Assembly: GCA_040752005.1 (NCBI GenBank)
Contig: JBFMFX010000003.1
Span: 62,001-126,000, forward strand
Source: RBG-16-66-20 sp040752005
Lineage (GTDB): Bacteria; Pseudomonadota; Gammaproteobacteria; Burkholderiales; SG8-39
Direction: 5' to 3'
Length of the DNA: 64,000 nucleotides
Shown here: positions 42,129-50,342 of the stretch, one piece after another
Position numbering within the stretch: position 1 is the first letter of the stretch
How the letters are laid out: every line of letters starts with the position of its first letter
The notes under the pieces: generated by a model
Told to the model about the DNA's origin: nothing
What the model saw: the letters and a program-made list of their open reading frames with translations, nothing else
Database searches by the model: none
Program-made: the position numbers and the translations under genes

Positions 42129-43589
42129 ATGCCGCGCCTGATGACCGGTTCGGCGCTGCGCGTGCTCTTTGCCACCTCCGAGTGCGCGCCGCTCGCGAAG
42201 ACCGGTGGCCTCGGCGACGTGAGCGGCGCTTTGCCGCGCGCGCTCGCGCGGCTCGGTCACGACGTGCGCGTGCTGCTGCCCGCCTATCCGGCGCTCGCCG
42301 GCGTGCCGCGCGCCGACGAAGAAGCGATTGCGCTCGATGCGATGGCCGGACTGCCGCCGGCGCGCATCGTGCCGGCGCGGCTGCCGGGCGGGGTGGCGGC
42401 GTTTGTCCTCGAATGCCCGGCGCTGTACCAGCGCCCCGGAGGACTGTATCTGGACCCGGAGGGCAAGGACTGGCCGGACAACGCGCTGCGCTTTGCGCAG
42501 CTTGCGCGCGCGGCGGCGTTTCTCGGCCGCGGCGATGGCGCCCGCCGCTGGCGCGCGCAGGTGGTGCACGCGAACGACTGGCAGACTGCGCTCGCGGCGG
42601 CGTATCTCGCGTATTCGCCGCACCCGCGCGCGGCGGTGCTGTTCACCGTGCACAACCTCGCCTACCAGGGACTGTTTGCGGCGCAGTGCTTCGAGTTGCT
42701 CGGCCTGCCGCCGGAGGCGTTCTCCATCTCCGGGCTGGAATTCCACGGCCAGGTGTCGTTCCTGAAGGCAGGACTGGTCTACGCCGACGCGATCAGCACC
42801 GTGAGCCCGACCTACGCGCACGAGATCCAGCGCCCGCCCCTTGGCTTCGGGCTGGAGGGCGTGATCGCGGCGCGGCGCGGCGCGCTGCACGGGATCCTGA
42901 ACGGCATTGACACCGAGCTGTGGAACCCGGCGAGCGATCCGTGGATCGCGCGCCGCTACGACGCCGACACGCTCGAGGCGAAGGCGGCGAACCGGGCCGC
43001 GCTGCGCGCGCAGCTCGGCCTGGCCGAGGACGACGCCGCGCCGCTGCTCGGCATCATCAGCCGCTTCACCGAACAGAAGGGGCTCGATCTCGTGCTCGCC
43101 GCCGCCGAGCGCATCCTTGCGCTGCCGGCGCAGCTCGCGGTGCTCGGCTCGGGCGAGCGCGATCTGGAGCACGCTTTCCTGCAGCTCGCAAGAGCGCACC
43201 CGGGCCGGGTCGCGGTGACCGTCGGCTTCGACGAGCCGCTCGCGCACCGTATCGAGGCGGGGGCGGACATTTTCCTCATGCCCTCGCGCTTCGAGCCCTG
43301 CGGCATGAACCAGATGTACAGCCAGCGTTACGGCACGCTGCCGGTCGTGCGCGCGACCGGCGGGCTCGCCGACACCGTCGAGGACGGCGTGACCGGCTTC
43401 GTCTTCCGCGAGCCGCAGGCCGAGGCGCTGGTTGCGGCGATCGTGCGTGCGGTCGCCGCCTGGCGCGACCCGGCACTGTGGCGCCGCATGCAGCGTCAGG
43501 CGATGGCGCGCGATTTCGGCTGGGAGCGGGCCGCGCGCCGCTATGGCGCGCTCTACGCCCAGATCATCAGCCCCATCTCGAACGGATGA
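42129..43589 (+). CDS. glgA: Glycogen synthase
   Basis: 486-residue GT5 glycogen synthase (ADP-glucose dependent). The N-terminal ADP-glucose motif is APLAKTGGLGDVSGALPRAL, and the C-terminal donor-binding segment is SRFEPCGMNQMYSQRYGTLPVVRATGGLADTV. An alternative start at 42141 (MTGSALRVLF) is nearer the usual N-terminus. It is divergent from glk (26-bp gap) and its 3' end overlaps that of glgP by 37 bp. Confidence 0.95.
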   Translation: MPRLMTGSALRVLFATSECAPLAKTGGLGDVSGALPRALARLGHDVRVLLPAYPALAGVPRADEEAIALDAMAGLPPARIVPARLPGGVAAFVLECPALYQRPGGLYLDPEGKDWPDNALRFAQLARAAAFLGRGDGARRWRAQVVHANDWQTALAAAYLAYSPHPRAAVLFTVHNLAYQGLFAAQCFELLGLPPEAFSISGLEFHGQVSFLKAGLVYADAISTVSPTYAHEIQRPPLGFGLEGVIAARRGALHGILNGIDTELWNPASDPWIARRYDADTLEAKAANRAALRAQLGLAEDDAAPLLGIISRFTEQKGLDLVLAAAERILALPAQLAVLGSGERDLEHAFLQLARAHPGRVAVTVGFDEPLAHRIEAGADIFLMPSRFEPCGMNQMYSQRYGTLPVVRATGGLADTVEDGVTGFVFREPQAEALVAAIVRAVAAWRDPALWRRMQRQAMARDFGWERAARRYGALYAQIISPISNG

Positions 43590-46111
43590 GCGAGCAGCGC
43601 GTGATACGGGTAGGCGCGGATGCGGTAGTCGAGTCGGCCGCACAGCGCAGGGGCAAACTCCAGCGCGTAGCGCTGTTCGCCGTCGGCGCCCGGCGGCCCG
43701 TCGGGACGGAACCCATGGCTCTGCCACTCGCCTTTTTCGCCGCGGTCGGTGCGCGCCAGGCGCAGCTCGACGTGCAGGTCCTCGGGCGCAAGGCCGTTCA
43801 GCCGCACGGCCACCTCGAATCGCACCCGCTCGCCGTACGGAATCTGCCGCAGCGGCGTGTCCAGGCGCCGGATCGTCACGCCGGGCCAGGCGGCGCGCAC
43901 GCGCGCTCGCCACTCGGCGAGCGCGCGCGCACCTGACCAGCCGCCCTCCTGCAGCCTGTGGCGCAGCCGCGACGCCGGCAGGTAGCACTTGCGGACGTAC
44001 TCGTCCACCATGCGCGAGGCGTTGAAGCGTGGCATGACGGTGGCGATCGCGCGCTTGGCCATGCGGATCCAGCCGATCGGCAGTCCCTGCGGGCTCCTGT
44101 CGTAATAGAGCGGCACCACCTGGTCCTGGAGCAGCTCGTAGAGCGTGCGCGCCTCCTCCTGGTTGCGGCGATGCGGGTCAAGCGCCTCGGACGCGGGCTT
44201 GATCGCCCAGCCATTGTCGCCCTGGTAGCCCTCGCCCCACCAGCCGTCAAGTACCGACAGGTTGAGCACGCCGTTGATCGCCGCCTTCATCCCGGAAGTG
44301 CCCGAGGCCTCCATGGGATAGACGGGGTTGTTGAGCCACACGTCCACGCCGGAGACCAGCCGCCGCGCAAGGCGCAGGTCGTGCTCCTCGACCAGCAGGA
44401 TGCGGCCCTCGAACTCCGGCGTGCGCGCGACGCGCGCGATGTGGCGGATCAGGTCCTGGCCCGGGCCGTCGGCCGGATGCGCCTTGCCGGCGAAGAGGAA
44501 CAGCACCGGACGCTTCGGGTCGGCGACGATCTCGCGCAGCCAGTCGAGGTTTTCGAACAGCAGCGTGGCGCGCTTGTAGGCGGCGAAGCGCCGGCCGAAG
44601 CCGATCGTGAGCACGTCGGGCCGCGCCGGGTCGGCGAAGCGCAGCAGGCGTTCGACGTGCGACTCGCTGGTGCGGTGGCGGCTGTGCTGCGCGTTCACCC
44701 GGTAGCGCACGAGGTAGAGCATCTGCGCCTTCAGCGTCTGGTGCGTTGACCAGAACACCTCGTCGGGCAGCTCGTTCACCCGCGCCCAGAACGCCTGGTC
44801 GTGCAGATGCTGCAGCCAGGTCTCGCCGAGCGTGCGGTCGAACACGTCGGCCCACTCGGGCGCGAGGAACGTCGGCGCGTGCACGCCGTTGGTGACATAC
44901 GTGACCGGATTTTCCTCCGGCGGCACCTGCGGCCACAGCCCGGCGAGCTGGCGCGAGGACACGGCCCCGTGGATGCGCGACACGCCGTTGCGCCAGCGCG
45001 AGCCGCGCACCGCGAGCGCGGTCATGTCGAATTCGCCCTCCGCGCCGTTGCGACCGAGCGCGAACAGCGCCTGGCGCCCGATGCCCAGCTCGCGGCACCA
45101 GGCGTCGAAGTACGCACCGACCATGTCGTCGGGAAACCGGTCGTGGCCGGCGGCGACCGCGGTGTGGGTAGTGAACACGGTGCTCGCGGCCACCGCCTCC
45201 AGCGCGACTTCGAACTCGAGCCCGGACTTCACCGCCTGCCGCAGCCGTTCGAGGATCAGGAACGCCGCGTGTCCCTCGTTGATGTGCCAGACGGTGGGCG
45301 CCAGACCCGCCGCCGCGAGCGCGCGCACCCCGCCGATGCCGAGCACGATCTCCTGCTCGATGCGCGTGGTGCGGTCGCCGCCGTAGAGGCGATACGTGAT
45401 CAGCCGGTCGCGCTCGGCGTTCTCCGGCAGGTCGGTGTCGAGCAGATACAGCGTCACATGGCCGACGCGCGCGCGCCACAGCCGCAGGCGCACGGTGCGC
45501 CCGGGCAGCTCCAGCGTCACGCGCAGCTCGGCGCCCGAGCCGTCCTTCACCGGCTCGATCGGCAGGTCGTCGAAGTCCGAGTCGTTGTAGGTCGCGATCT
45601 GGTTGCCTTCCGGGTCGATCTCTTGGGAAAAATAGCCTTGCCGGTAGAGCAGGCCCACGGCGACGAACGGCAGGCGCAGGTCGCTCGCCGCCTTGCAGTG
45701 GTCGCCCGCGAGGATGCCGAGGCCCCCCGAGTAGATCGGCAGGCTTTCGTGGAAGCCGAACTCGGCGCAGAAGTAGGCGACGAGGTCGTCGGCCGCGAGC
45801 TCGATGCCTGTCGCGCGGCGCGCGGTGTCGCGCCGATAGACGTCGCAGGCCGCGAGCACGCGCTCGTAGGCGGCGAGGAAGTCGGGGTCCTGCGCGGCCT
45901 GCACCAGGCGCGGCTCGTCAATGCGGCGCAGGAAGGCGCGCGGGTTGTGGCCGGCGGCGCTCCAGAGCTGGGGATTGAGGCGCGAAAACAGCGCACGCGT
46001 CGCGCGGTCCCACGTATAGGCGAGGTCGCTCGCCAGATCCTCCAGCCGCGCAAGCCGGGGCGGGATGTGCGGCAGGACGTGAACGCTGTAGGCGGTGCCG
46101 GGGTTGTCCAT
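43553..46111 (-). CDS. glgP: Alpha-glucan (glycogen) phosphorylase
   Basis: 852-residue GT35 phosphorylase of the DUF3417-containing type (the N-terminal 100 residues are DUF3417-like). It releases glucose-1-phosphate from glycogen with inorganic phosphate. The PLP-binding segment is ASGTSGMKAAINGVLNLSVLDGWW; other conserved parts are WHINEGHAAFLILER and GFGRRFAAYKRATL. It converges on glgA. With glgA/B/C, glk and two GH57 enzymes it gives complete synthesis and breakdown of alpha-glucan within 13 kb. Confidence 0.95.
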   Translation of the reverse strand: MDNPGTAYSVHVLPHIPPRLARLEDLASDLAYTWDRATRALFSRLNPQLWSAAGHNPRAFLRRIDEPRLVQAAQDPDFLAAYERVLAACDVYRRDTARRATGIELAADDLVAYFCAEFGFHESLPIYSGGLGILAGDHCKAASDLRLPFVAVGLLYRQGYFSQEIDPEGNQIATYNDSDFDDLPIEPVKDGSGAELRVTLELPGRTVRLRLWRARVGHVTLYLLDTDLPENAERDRLITYRLYGGDRTTRIEQEIVLGIGGVRALAAAGLAPTVWHINEGHAAFLILERLRQAVKSGLEFEVALEAVAASTVFTTHTAVAAGHDRFPDDMVGAYFDAWCRELGIGRQALFALGRNGAEGEFDMTALAVRGSRWRNGVSRIHGAVSSRQLAGLWPQVPPEENPVTYVTNGVHAPTFLAPEWADVFDRTLGETWLQHLHDQAFWARVNELPDEVFWSTHQTLKAQMLYLVRYRVNAQHSRHRTSESHVERLLRFADPARPDVLTIGFGRRFAAYKRATLLFENLDWLREIVADPKRPVLFLFAGKAHPADGPGQDLIRHIARVARTPEFEGRILLVEEHDLRLARRLVSGVDVWLNNPVYPMEASGTSGMKAAINGVLNLSVLDGWWGEGYQGDNGWAIKPASEALDPHRRNQEEARTLYELLQDQVVPLYYDRSPQGLPIGWIRMAKRAIATVMPRFNASRMVDEYVRKCYLPASRLRHRLQEGGWSGARALAEWRARVRAAWPGVTIRRLDTPLRQIPYGERVRFEVAVRLNGLAPEDLHVELRLARTDRGEKGEWQSHGFRPDGPPGADGEQRYALEFAPALCGRLDYRIRAYPYHALLAHPFEMGLMIWA

Positions 46112-46204
46112 CGTGTTTCTGCGGCCAGCGCCGCAGGGCGCCGACGCCTGATGTTAGCGCATACGCGGCGCGCGGCACCGCCGGCGCGCGCGGCCCGCCC
46201 GCGG

Positions 46205-46218
46205 TTGATCTGCGTCAA
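46205..46218. promoter_or_regulatory. FNR/ANR box upstream of first CBS gene
   Basis: TTGATCTGCGTCAA. A weak -10-like AAGGAT (46240-46245) is centred exactly 31 bp away. The box centre is only 39.5 bp from the ATG, though an AAGGA Shine-Dalgarno-like string is also present. Confidence 0.65.
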
Positions 46219-46250
46219 AGGCCGCACCCCGGTGCGTGCAAGGATTGCGC

Positions 46251-46715
46251 ATGGCCATCGGCGAGATTTGCAGCCGGACGGTGGTGTTCATCGCGCGCGA
46301 CGAGAGCTGCCTGGTCGCGGCGCGGCTCATGCGCGAGCATCACGTCGGCAGCCTCGTCGTCGTGGAAGGCCGGGAAGAACCGGCATGCAGGACCCCGGTC
46401 GGCATGATCACCGACCGCGATCTGGTGGTCGGCGTGGTGGCGCTCGGACTCGATCCGGACAAGGTGCTGGTCGAGGCGGCGATGCGTCCGGAACTCGCGC
46501 TGGTGCGCGAAAGCGACGGCATCGGCCGGGCGATCGCGCTGATGCGCGCGCACGGCGTGCGGCGGCTGCCGGTGGTGGATTCGGCCGGCAGGCTCGTCGG
46601 CGTGCTTGCCGCCGACGACCTGATCGAGCTGCTCGGCGAGGAGCTGGCGGGCCTCGCCGCGATGCTCGGCAAGGAGCAGCGGCGCGAGCGCGAGGAGCGC
46701 CGCGCCGCGCCTTAG
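46251..46715 (+). CDS. CBS-pair domain protein (first copy)
   Basis: 154-residue protein made of two CBS motifs (about 8-65 and 80-135): EICSRTVVFIARDESCLVAARLM...VGMITDRDLV, then RAHGVRRLPVVDSAGRLVGVLAADDLIELL. CBS pairs bind adenine nucleotides and act as energy sensors. The mycobacterial dormancy protein HRP1 has the same architecture. The C-terminus is a charged helix. The start at 46251 was chosen for its spacing from AAGGA. An FNR/ANR box lies directly upstream. Confidence 0.87.
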   Translation: MAIGEICSRTVVFIARDESCLVAARLMREHHVGSLVVVEGREEPACRTPVGMITDRDLVVGVVALGLDPDKVLVEAAMRPELALVRESDGIGRAIALMRAHGVRRLPVVDSAGRLVGVLAADDLIELLGEELAGLAAMLGKEQRREREERRAAP

Positions 46716-47260
46716 GCCGGGGCTTCCCTGCGGTGGGCGCTGACGCGCTTCGCCTGCAGTCCTTCGGCGGCGACGTCCTCGATGAAGTGCACCGTCATGC
46801 CGACGGCGAGGTGTTCGAACGGCGGCGAGATGACGTTGTCGCGCGAAAAATACAGCTCGCGCCCGTCGGGCGTGACGATGAAGCCGATGCCGTTTACCGC
46901 GTCCAGGCGCGCGATGCGGCCGGTGTACTCCGGCGGGTGGCGCTTGACGTCGCCGCGCCGGCCGCGCGCGTAGTCCTCCAGCCGGCGCCGTGCCGCGTCG
47001 AACGCCTCGCGCAGCGCGACCTGCACGTCCGCGGCGTGCTCGTGAGTGACGGCGATCTCGCCGCCGGGAACCTTGAGGTCGATATGCACGCTGTACTGCC
47101 TGCCGTGGCGGCGGTGGCGACCGTCCACCGCGAGCACGACGCGGCAGCTCATGATGCGGTCGTAGAAGCGTTCGAGCTTCTCGGCCTTTTCCTGCACTGC
47201 GGTGTAGAGCGCGTTCGAGCGCGGAATGCCCTGAAAGGAAATCTGCAGGGGGATTCGCAT
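46712..47260 (-). CDS. RaiA/HPF ribosome-hibernation domain fused to cold-shock domain
   Basis: 182-residue fusion. Residues 1-105 are an S30AE/RaiA domain (KLERFYDRIMSCRVVLAVDG, YSVHIDLKVPGGEIAVTHEH, VALREAFDAARRRLE). Residues about 112-172 are a cold-shock-like OB fold (TGRIARLDAVNGIGFIVTPD, then GRELYFSRDNV, VHFIEDV). It probably binds and silences ribosomes in low-energy conditions. The ATG at 47260 lacks a Shine-Dalgarno but lies where the FNR promoter predicts the transcript to begin. An in-frame ATG at 47281 is less likely. Confidence 0.83.
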   Translation of the reverse strand: MRIPLQISFQGIPRSNALYTAVQEKAEKLERFYDRIMSCRVVLAVDGRHRRHGRQYSVHIDLKVPGGEIAVTHEHAADVQVALREAFDAARRRLEDYARGRRGDVKRHPPEYTGRIARLDAVNGIGFIVTPDGRELYFSRDNVISPPFEHLAVGMTVHFIEDVAAEGLQAKRVSAHRREAPA

Positions 47261-47293
47261 GCACCGAGCATACGAACGCATACCCCTGCGCGT

Positions 47294-47307
47294 TTGACGC
47301 AGATCAA
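47294..47307. promoter_or_regulatory. FNR/ANR box of the RaiA-CSD gene
   Basis: TTGACGCAGATCAA. On the minus strand a -10-like TATGCT (47267-47272) is centred exactly 31 bp from the box centre. The predicted transcription start (about 47259) coincides with the ATG at 47260. Confidence 0.75.
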
Positions 47308-47319
47308 CGAGGCGCGGAC

Positions 47320-47595
47320 ATGGCCGGCGCCGTGAGCCGGGCGCACGCGGCGGCGCGAGCGTACCTTGCGCGCGGCTGGTCGGTGATCGCAGTCGAGCCG
47401 CGCGGCAAGCGTCCGCTCATCGCCTGGCGCGAGCTGCAATCGCGCCTACCGCAGGCCGGCGAGGTGGAGGCATGGTTCGCCGAGCGGCCGGATGCGAATG
47501 TCGGCGTCGTCACCGGCGCGGTGTCGAACCTGGTGGTGCTCGACGTGGATGCGCGCCACGGCGGCGAGGAAAGCCTCGCCGCGGCGCGCGCTTGA
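47320..47595 (+). pseudogene. Truncated primase-polymerase (Prim-Pol) N-terminal fragment
   Basis: 91 residues matching the start of bifunctional DNA primase/polymerase domains (PF09250): AAARAYLARGWSVIAVEPRG, KRPLIAW and NVGVVTGAVSNLVVLDVDARHGGEES. The catalytic D-x-D (VLDVDARHGG) is present, but the rest of the roughly 180-residue domain is missing. The stop codon (47593-47595) is formed by bases of the FNR box at 47592-47605. It is probably a gene remnant cut at the promoter of the next gene. Confidence 0.65.
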
Positions 47596-47605
47596 CCTGG
47601 ATCAA
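47592..47605. promoter_or_regulatory. FNR/ANR box of second CBS gene
   Basis: TTGACCTGGATCAA. A -10-like CAGACT (47627-47632) is centred exactly 31 bp away. The leader of about 15 nt contains AAGGAGGTGA before the ATG at 47655. Confidence 0.74.
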
Positions 47606-47654
47606 AGGGCGCGGCACGGCGGGGCGCAGACTGCGAACGACAAGGAGGTGAGCC

Positions 47655-48125
47655 ATGAACGTGGGCCGGATCTGTTCGCGCGGGATCGTGAGTGTGCACC
47701 GCGGGGCGAGCCTCGGCGATGCCGCTGAACTGATGAAGGCACACCATGTCGGCGCGCTGCTGGTCACCGACGACGCCGAAGGTGCCGGTCGCGCGGTCGG
47801 GGTCGTCACCGACCGGGATCTGGTGCTCTACGCGCTCGCCGAGGGTATCGGGCCGACGGATGCCTGCGTCGAGGACGTGATGACGCCCGCGGTCGCCACC
47901 ATTGCCGCGGACGCGGGACTGTTCGAGGCCGCCGAATCAATGCGCGCGAGCGGCGTGCGCCGGCTGGCGGTGAGCGACCAGAACGGCACGCTGGTCGGCA
48001 TCGTCTCGCTGGACGACATCGTGGACGCGATCGCCGCGGAGCTGGGCAGCCTCGCGCTCGCGCTACGCAGCGAGCGCGCTCGCGAGCAGGCGCGGCCGTA
48101 CGACACCGCGCAGATGACGGGGTGA
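47655..48125 (+). CDS. CBS-pair domain protein (second copy)
   Basis: 156-residue protein with two CBS motifs: ICSRGIVSVHRGASLGDAAELMKAHHVGALLV...GVVTDRDLVLYAL, then RASGVRRLAVSDQNGTLVGIVSLDDIVDAI. It is a paralogue of the CBS protein at 46251, sharing the same domain order and a nearby FNR/ANR promoter. It has an excellent Shine-Dalgarno (AAGGAGGTGA). It probably senses AMP/ATP or another adenine nucleotide. Confidence 0.88.
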   Translation: MNVGRICSRGIVSVHRGASLGDAAELMKAHHVGALLVTDDAEGAGRAVGVVTDRDLVLYALAEGIGPTDACVEDVMTPAVATIAADAGLFEAAESMRASGVRRLAVSDQNGTLVGIVSLDDIVDAIAAELGSLALALRSERAREQARPYDTAQMTG

Positions 48126-48180
48126 GATCAGGCACGCGGCGTGCGCCGCGGCCCGCGAGCCGGCCGCGCCCGAGCCGCGC

Positions 48181-48654
48181 TCAGTGCCTGTCGCCCTCGG
48201 TCGCGTACCAGGCGCGGCATTCCGCTTCGCGCCCGCGCACGACGCGCCGGCCGGCGAGCGGGCCGCGCGTTTCGGTGACCACCGTGTGCTGGCCCTCGGC
48301 GTGCTCGCCGTCGTAGAAATAGATCACCACCCAGTCGCGCGTGCGGCCGAGGCGGTGCGCGGTGGCGGTGTTCGAATACAGCGCCGTGAAATGCCAGCCG
48401 CTGCGGCGCGCGTGCAGCACCGGCAGCCACGCCTCGCCTTTCGGGTTGAAACGCTTCGGCGCGATCGTGGGAAGCTTGCCGGCGGCGGCCTTTTCCCGAT
48501 ATTCGCGGTCGATCTCGAGGATCGTCGCGACCGGCGGTGCGGCCGCGGAGGCGGGGCGCGCAGCGCGCGCGATCCGTCGCGCCCGAGCATGCTGGACAGG
48601 GCGGCGCGGATCGCGGCGCGCGGCGCGCGCCGACGCCCGCTTGATCGCGGTCAA
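48181..48654 (-). CDS. Conserved protein of unknown function
   Basis: The conserved part (about 115 residues, up to 48540) reads VATILEIDREYREKAAAGKL, then PTIAPKRFNPKGEAWLPVLHARRSGWHFTALYSNTATAHRLGR and DWVVIYFYDGEHAEGQHTVVTE. I have a sense of this as a conserved short protein in DNA-repair gene neighbourhoods but cannot name it. No ATG or GTG precedes the conserved region in frame; the only in-frame candidate is a TTG at 48654, inside an FNR-like palindrome. The start, or an upstream frameshift, is therefore unresolved. Confidence 0.55.
   Translation of the reverse strand: MTAIKRASARAARRDPRRPVQHARARRIARAARPASAAAPPVATILEIDREYREKAAAGKLPTIAPKRFNPKGEAWLPVLHARRSGWHFTALYSNTATAHRLGRTRDWVVIYFYDGEHAEGQHTVVTETRGPLAGRRVVRGREAECRAWYATEGDRH
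48641..48654. promoter_or_regulatory. FNR/ANR-like palindrome without clear -10
   Basis: TTGATCGCGGTCAA, a full match to the box pattern. No -10-like hexamer is found 31 bp away on either strand, and it overlaps the only possible start of the minus-strand gene. It may be an auxiliary or repressing site. Confidence 0.45.
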
Positions 48655-48714
48655 TCCGCGCCGCGGCCCGGCACGCGCCGGGGCGCCTTCGCCGCGCGGC
48701 GCAGCAGTCGGGGC

Positions 48715-48728
48715 TTGCGCCAGATCAA
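48715..48728. promoter_or_regulatory. FNR/ANR box (one mismatch) of the four-Cys small protein
   Basis: TTGCGCCAGATCAA. A -10-like TAGCAT (48750-48755) is centred exactly 31 bp away, predicting a start near 48763 and a leader with GGAGGAAG before the GTG at 48785. Confidence 0.68.
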
Positions 48729-48784
48729 GCGGCGGCGGCGTTTCCGGGCTAGCATCGCGGCAGCATCCACGCAGGAGGAAGATC

Positions 48785-49030
48785 GTGAAATTGAGCGGCA
48801 AGGCCCCGGATGTCGGGGCGCCGGATCCCGAGCGGACGACTTCGCCCATCCTCGACGACGACATCGCGTACGAAGATTCGCCCGAGTACGGACTGGATGA
48901 GGAAACCGCCGTGTGTTACTTCAACGACCGGCCGTACGAAGTCGGCGAATACGTCTGCAGCGGCAATGACCTGTTGCGCTGCGAGAAGGGCGGCGTGTGG
49001 GTGAGGAAGGGCCCGTGCGTGCCGACTTAG
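48785..49030 (+). CDS. Small four-cysteine protein, unknown function
   Basis: 81-residue soluble acidic protein with a GTG start and a strong GGAGGAAG Shine-Dalgarno. The C-terminal half contains four cysteines (44, 58, 66, 78) in CYFNDRPYEVGEYVCSGNDL, then LRCEKGGVWVRKGPC, suggesting a metal or disulfide-stabilised small fold, loosely like DUF1496. The N-terminal half is Asp/Glu-rich and probably disordered. It is preceded by an FNR-type promoter. I do not recognise the family with confidence. Confidence 0.65.
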   Translation: MKLSGKAPDVGAPDPERTTSPILDDDIAYEDSPEYGLDEETAVCYFNDRPYEVGEYVCSGNDLLRCEKGGVWVRKGPCVPT

Positions 49031-49085
49031 CGCAGGCCGGCGCCGCGCGATCGCGCGCGCTGCTTCCCGCGGCGGCGCCCTCGCC

Positions 49086-49529
49086 TCAGCGGCAGACCAG
49101 CACCGGGATCCGCGCGTGCGTGAGCACGCGCAGCGTCTCGCTGCCCAGCAGCCCGCGCAGGCCGCCGTGCCCGTGCGAGGCCATGACGATCAGGTCGCAC
49201 TTGCGCGCGCGCGCGGCGGCGAGAATCGCCTGCCACGGCCGCCGCGCGATCGGGGCGAGCGCGTCGCAGGCGACGCCCGCGGCGCGCGCTTGCTTGCGGA
49301 CCTCGTCGAGGGCGGCCGCCGCCTGCCGGCGCAATGCCTGCCGGTAGCGCCGGGCGAGCGCGGGCGACCAGTAAAGCCGCTCGCCGGAAAAAGCGGTCGG
49401 CACGGCCTTGACGATGACGAAGATCGCGGTGAGGCGCGCGCCGCAGGCGCGCGCAAGCCGCGCCGCCGGCCGGAACGCACGGCGCGCGAGCCTCGAGCCG
49501 TCGGTCGTGACCAGGATGTGACGGAACAT
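49086..49529 (-). CDS. Universal stress protein (UspA family)
   Basis: 147-residue single-domain USP. The N-terminal strand and Asp are in FRHILVTTDGSRLARRAF. The ATP-binding loop G-x2-G-x9-G-S is in GHGGLRGLLGSETLRVLTHARIPVLVCR, where the Ser and both Gly are kept, so nucleotide binding is likely. It is the last gene of a minus-strand run with the DksA/TraR-type and TRASH-like proteins, whose upstream region holds the FNR-type box at 50343. Confidence 0.9.
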   Translation of the reverse strand: MFRHILVTTDGSRLARRAFRPAARLARACGARLTAIFVIVKAVPTAFSGERLYWSPALARRYRQALRRQAAAALDEVRKQARAAGVACDALAPIARRPWQAILAAARARKCDLIVMASHGHGGLRGLLGSETLRVLTHARIPVLVCR

Positions 49530-49560
49530 CGCGCGCCGCCCGCCGGCCTCGGAGGCGCGC

Positions 49561-49953
49561 CTAGAGCTTCGACTCCGACGGGTGCGCGTGCGTCTTTTCG
49601 TACACGCGCTGGCAGTCGTGGCAGCGCCGCGCCGTCGGGTAGGCGAGCAACCGCTCGTAGCCGATCTCTGCCCGGCACTCGACGCACACGCCGTAGGTGC
49701 CGGCGGCGATCCGGGCCTGGGCGGCCTCGATCTCGCGGATCTCGCGCACTTCGCGCGTGACCTCGGCCTGGTCCAGGTCGGAGAGCACGTCGGCCTGCGC
49801 CTCGTCGCCTGAATCGCGCACCGGGCCGGCGACGGCGGGGTAGGTCTCCTCGCGCGCGCGCGCAAGGTCTTCGAGCGTCTCGCTGAAAAGCGCGCGCCGG
49901 CGCTCGGCGAGCAGGCGCTGCAGGTGTTCGATCTGTTCGGCGGTGAGCGGCAT
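49561..49953 (-). CDS. DksA/TraR-family zinc-finger protein
   Basis: 130-residue DksA/TraR-type regulator of RNA polymerase. A coiled-coil N-terminal part (QRLLAERRRALFSETLEDLARARE; AQADVLSDLDQAEVTREVREIREIE) is followed by a C4 zinc finger (CVEC then CHDC). The usual DksA tip (Asp-x-x-Asp-x-Ala) may be represented by DLDQAE, with some divergence. It probably adjusts transcription during stress. A GGAG Shine-Dalgarno precedes the ATG at 49953. It is co-oriented with the UspA gene. Confidence 0.87.
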   Translation of the reverse strand: MPLTAEQIEHLQRLLAERRRALFSETLEDLARAREETYPAVAGPVRDSGDEAQADVLSDLDQAEVTREVREIREIEAAQARIAAGTYGVCVECRAEIGYERLLAYPTARRCHDCQRVYEKTHAHPSESKL

Positions 49954-49970
49954 GGGTGTGCTCCGGAGGG

Positions 49971-50294
49971 TCACTGGCGCCGCGGCGGTGCTGGCAACTC
50001 GTCGGGCTCGACGCCTTCGACCCGCGGCAGGTTGCGCAGCGGCTCGCGCCGCAGCGCCTTCTTGGTCAGATCGTCGCGCACCTTGCTGCGGCTGCGCCCT
50101 TCGTGCACCGGCTCGTGCGGCGAGAGCGCGGGCGCGGGCTCGCCGCGCCAGCGCTCGCGGCAGGCGGGCGCGCAGAAATACGCGACATAGTCCTTCGCTT
50201 CGACCGCGATCGCAGCCGACGGTGCGACGAGCTTGCCGCACACCTCGCAGAAGACTCGGTCGGGATCCGGCAGCGGCCGGGGTTCGTTCGTCAT
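49971..50294 (-). CDS. Small zinc-binding (TRASH/DUF3330-like) protein
   Basis: 107-residue protein. The N-terminal third has a treble-clef-like metal site, CEVCGK...YFCAPACRERW, resembling TRASH/YHS or DUF3330 modules that bind metals. The C-terminal part is basic and Pro/Arg-rich with no recognised domain. It starts 14 nt from the predicted FNR-dependent transcript start (about 50308) and heads a run with the DksA-like and UspA genes. The function is unknown; metal sensing or a chaperone role is possible. Confidence 0.6.
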   Translation of the reverse strand: MTNEPRPLPDPDRVFCEVCGKLVAPSAAIAVEAKDYVAYFCAPACRERWRGEPAPALSPHEPVHEGRSRSKVRDDLTKKALRREPLRNLPRVEGVEPDELPAPPRRQ

Positions 50295-50342
50295 GGGTCA
50301 CCTCGCACGACGCCATCCTCGCCCGCGGCCGGGCGGCGCGGT

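Noticed and set aside
48641..48654. Treating the palindrome at 48641 as a promoter box for the minus-strand gene
   Set aside because: It overlaps the only possible start codon and lacks a -10 at the proper spacing on either strand. Listed as a box of unknown role only.
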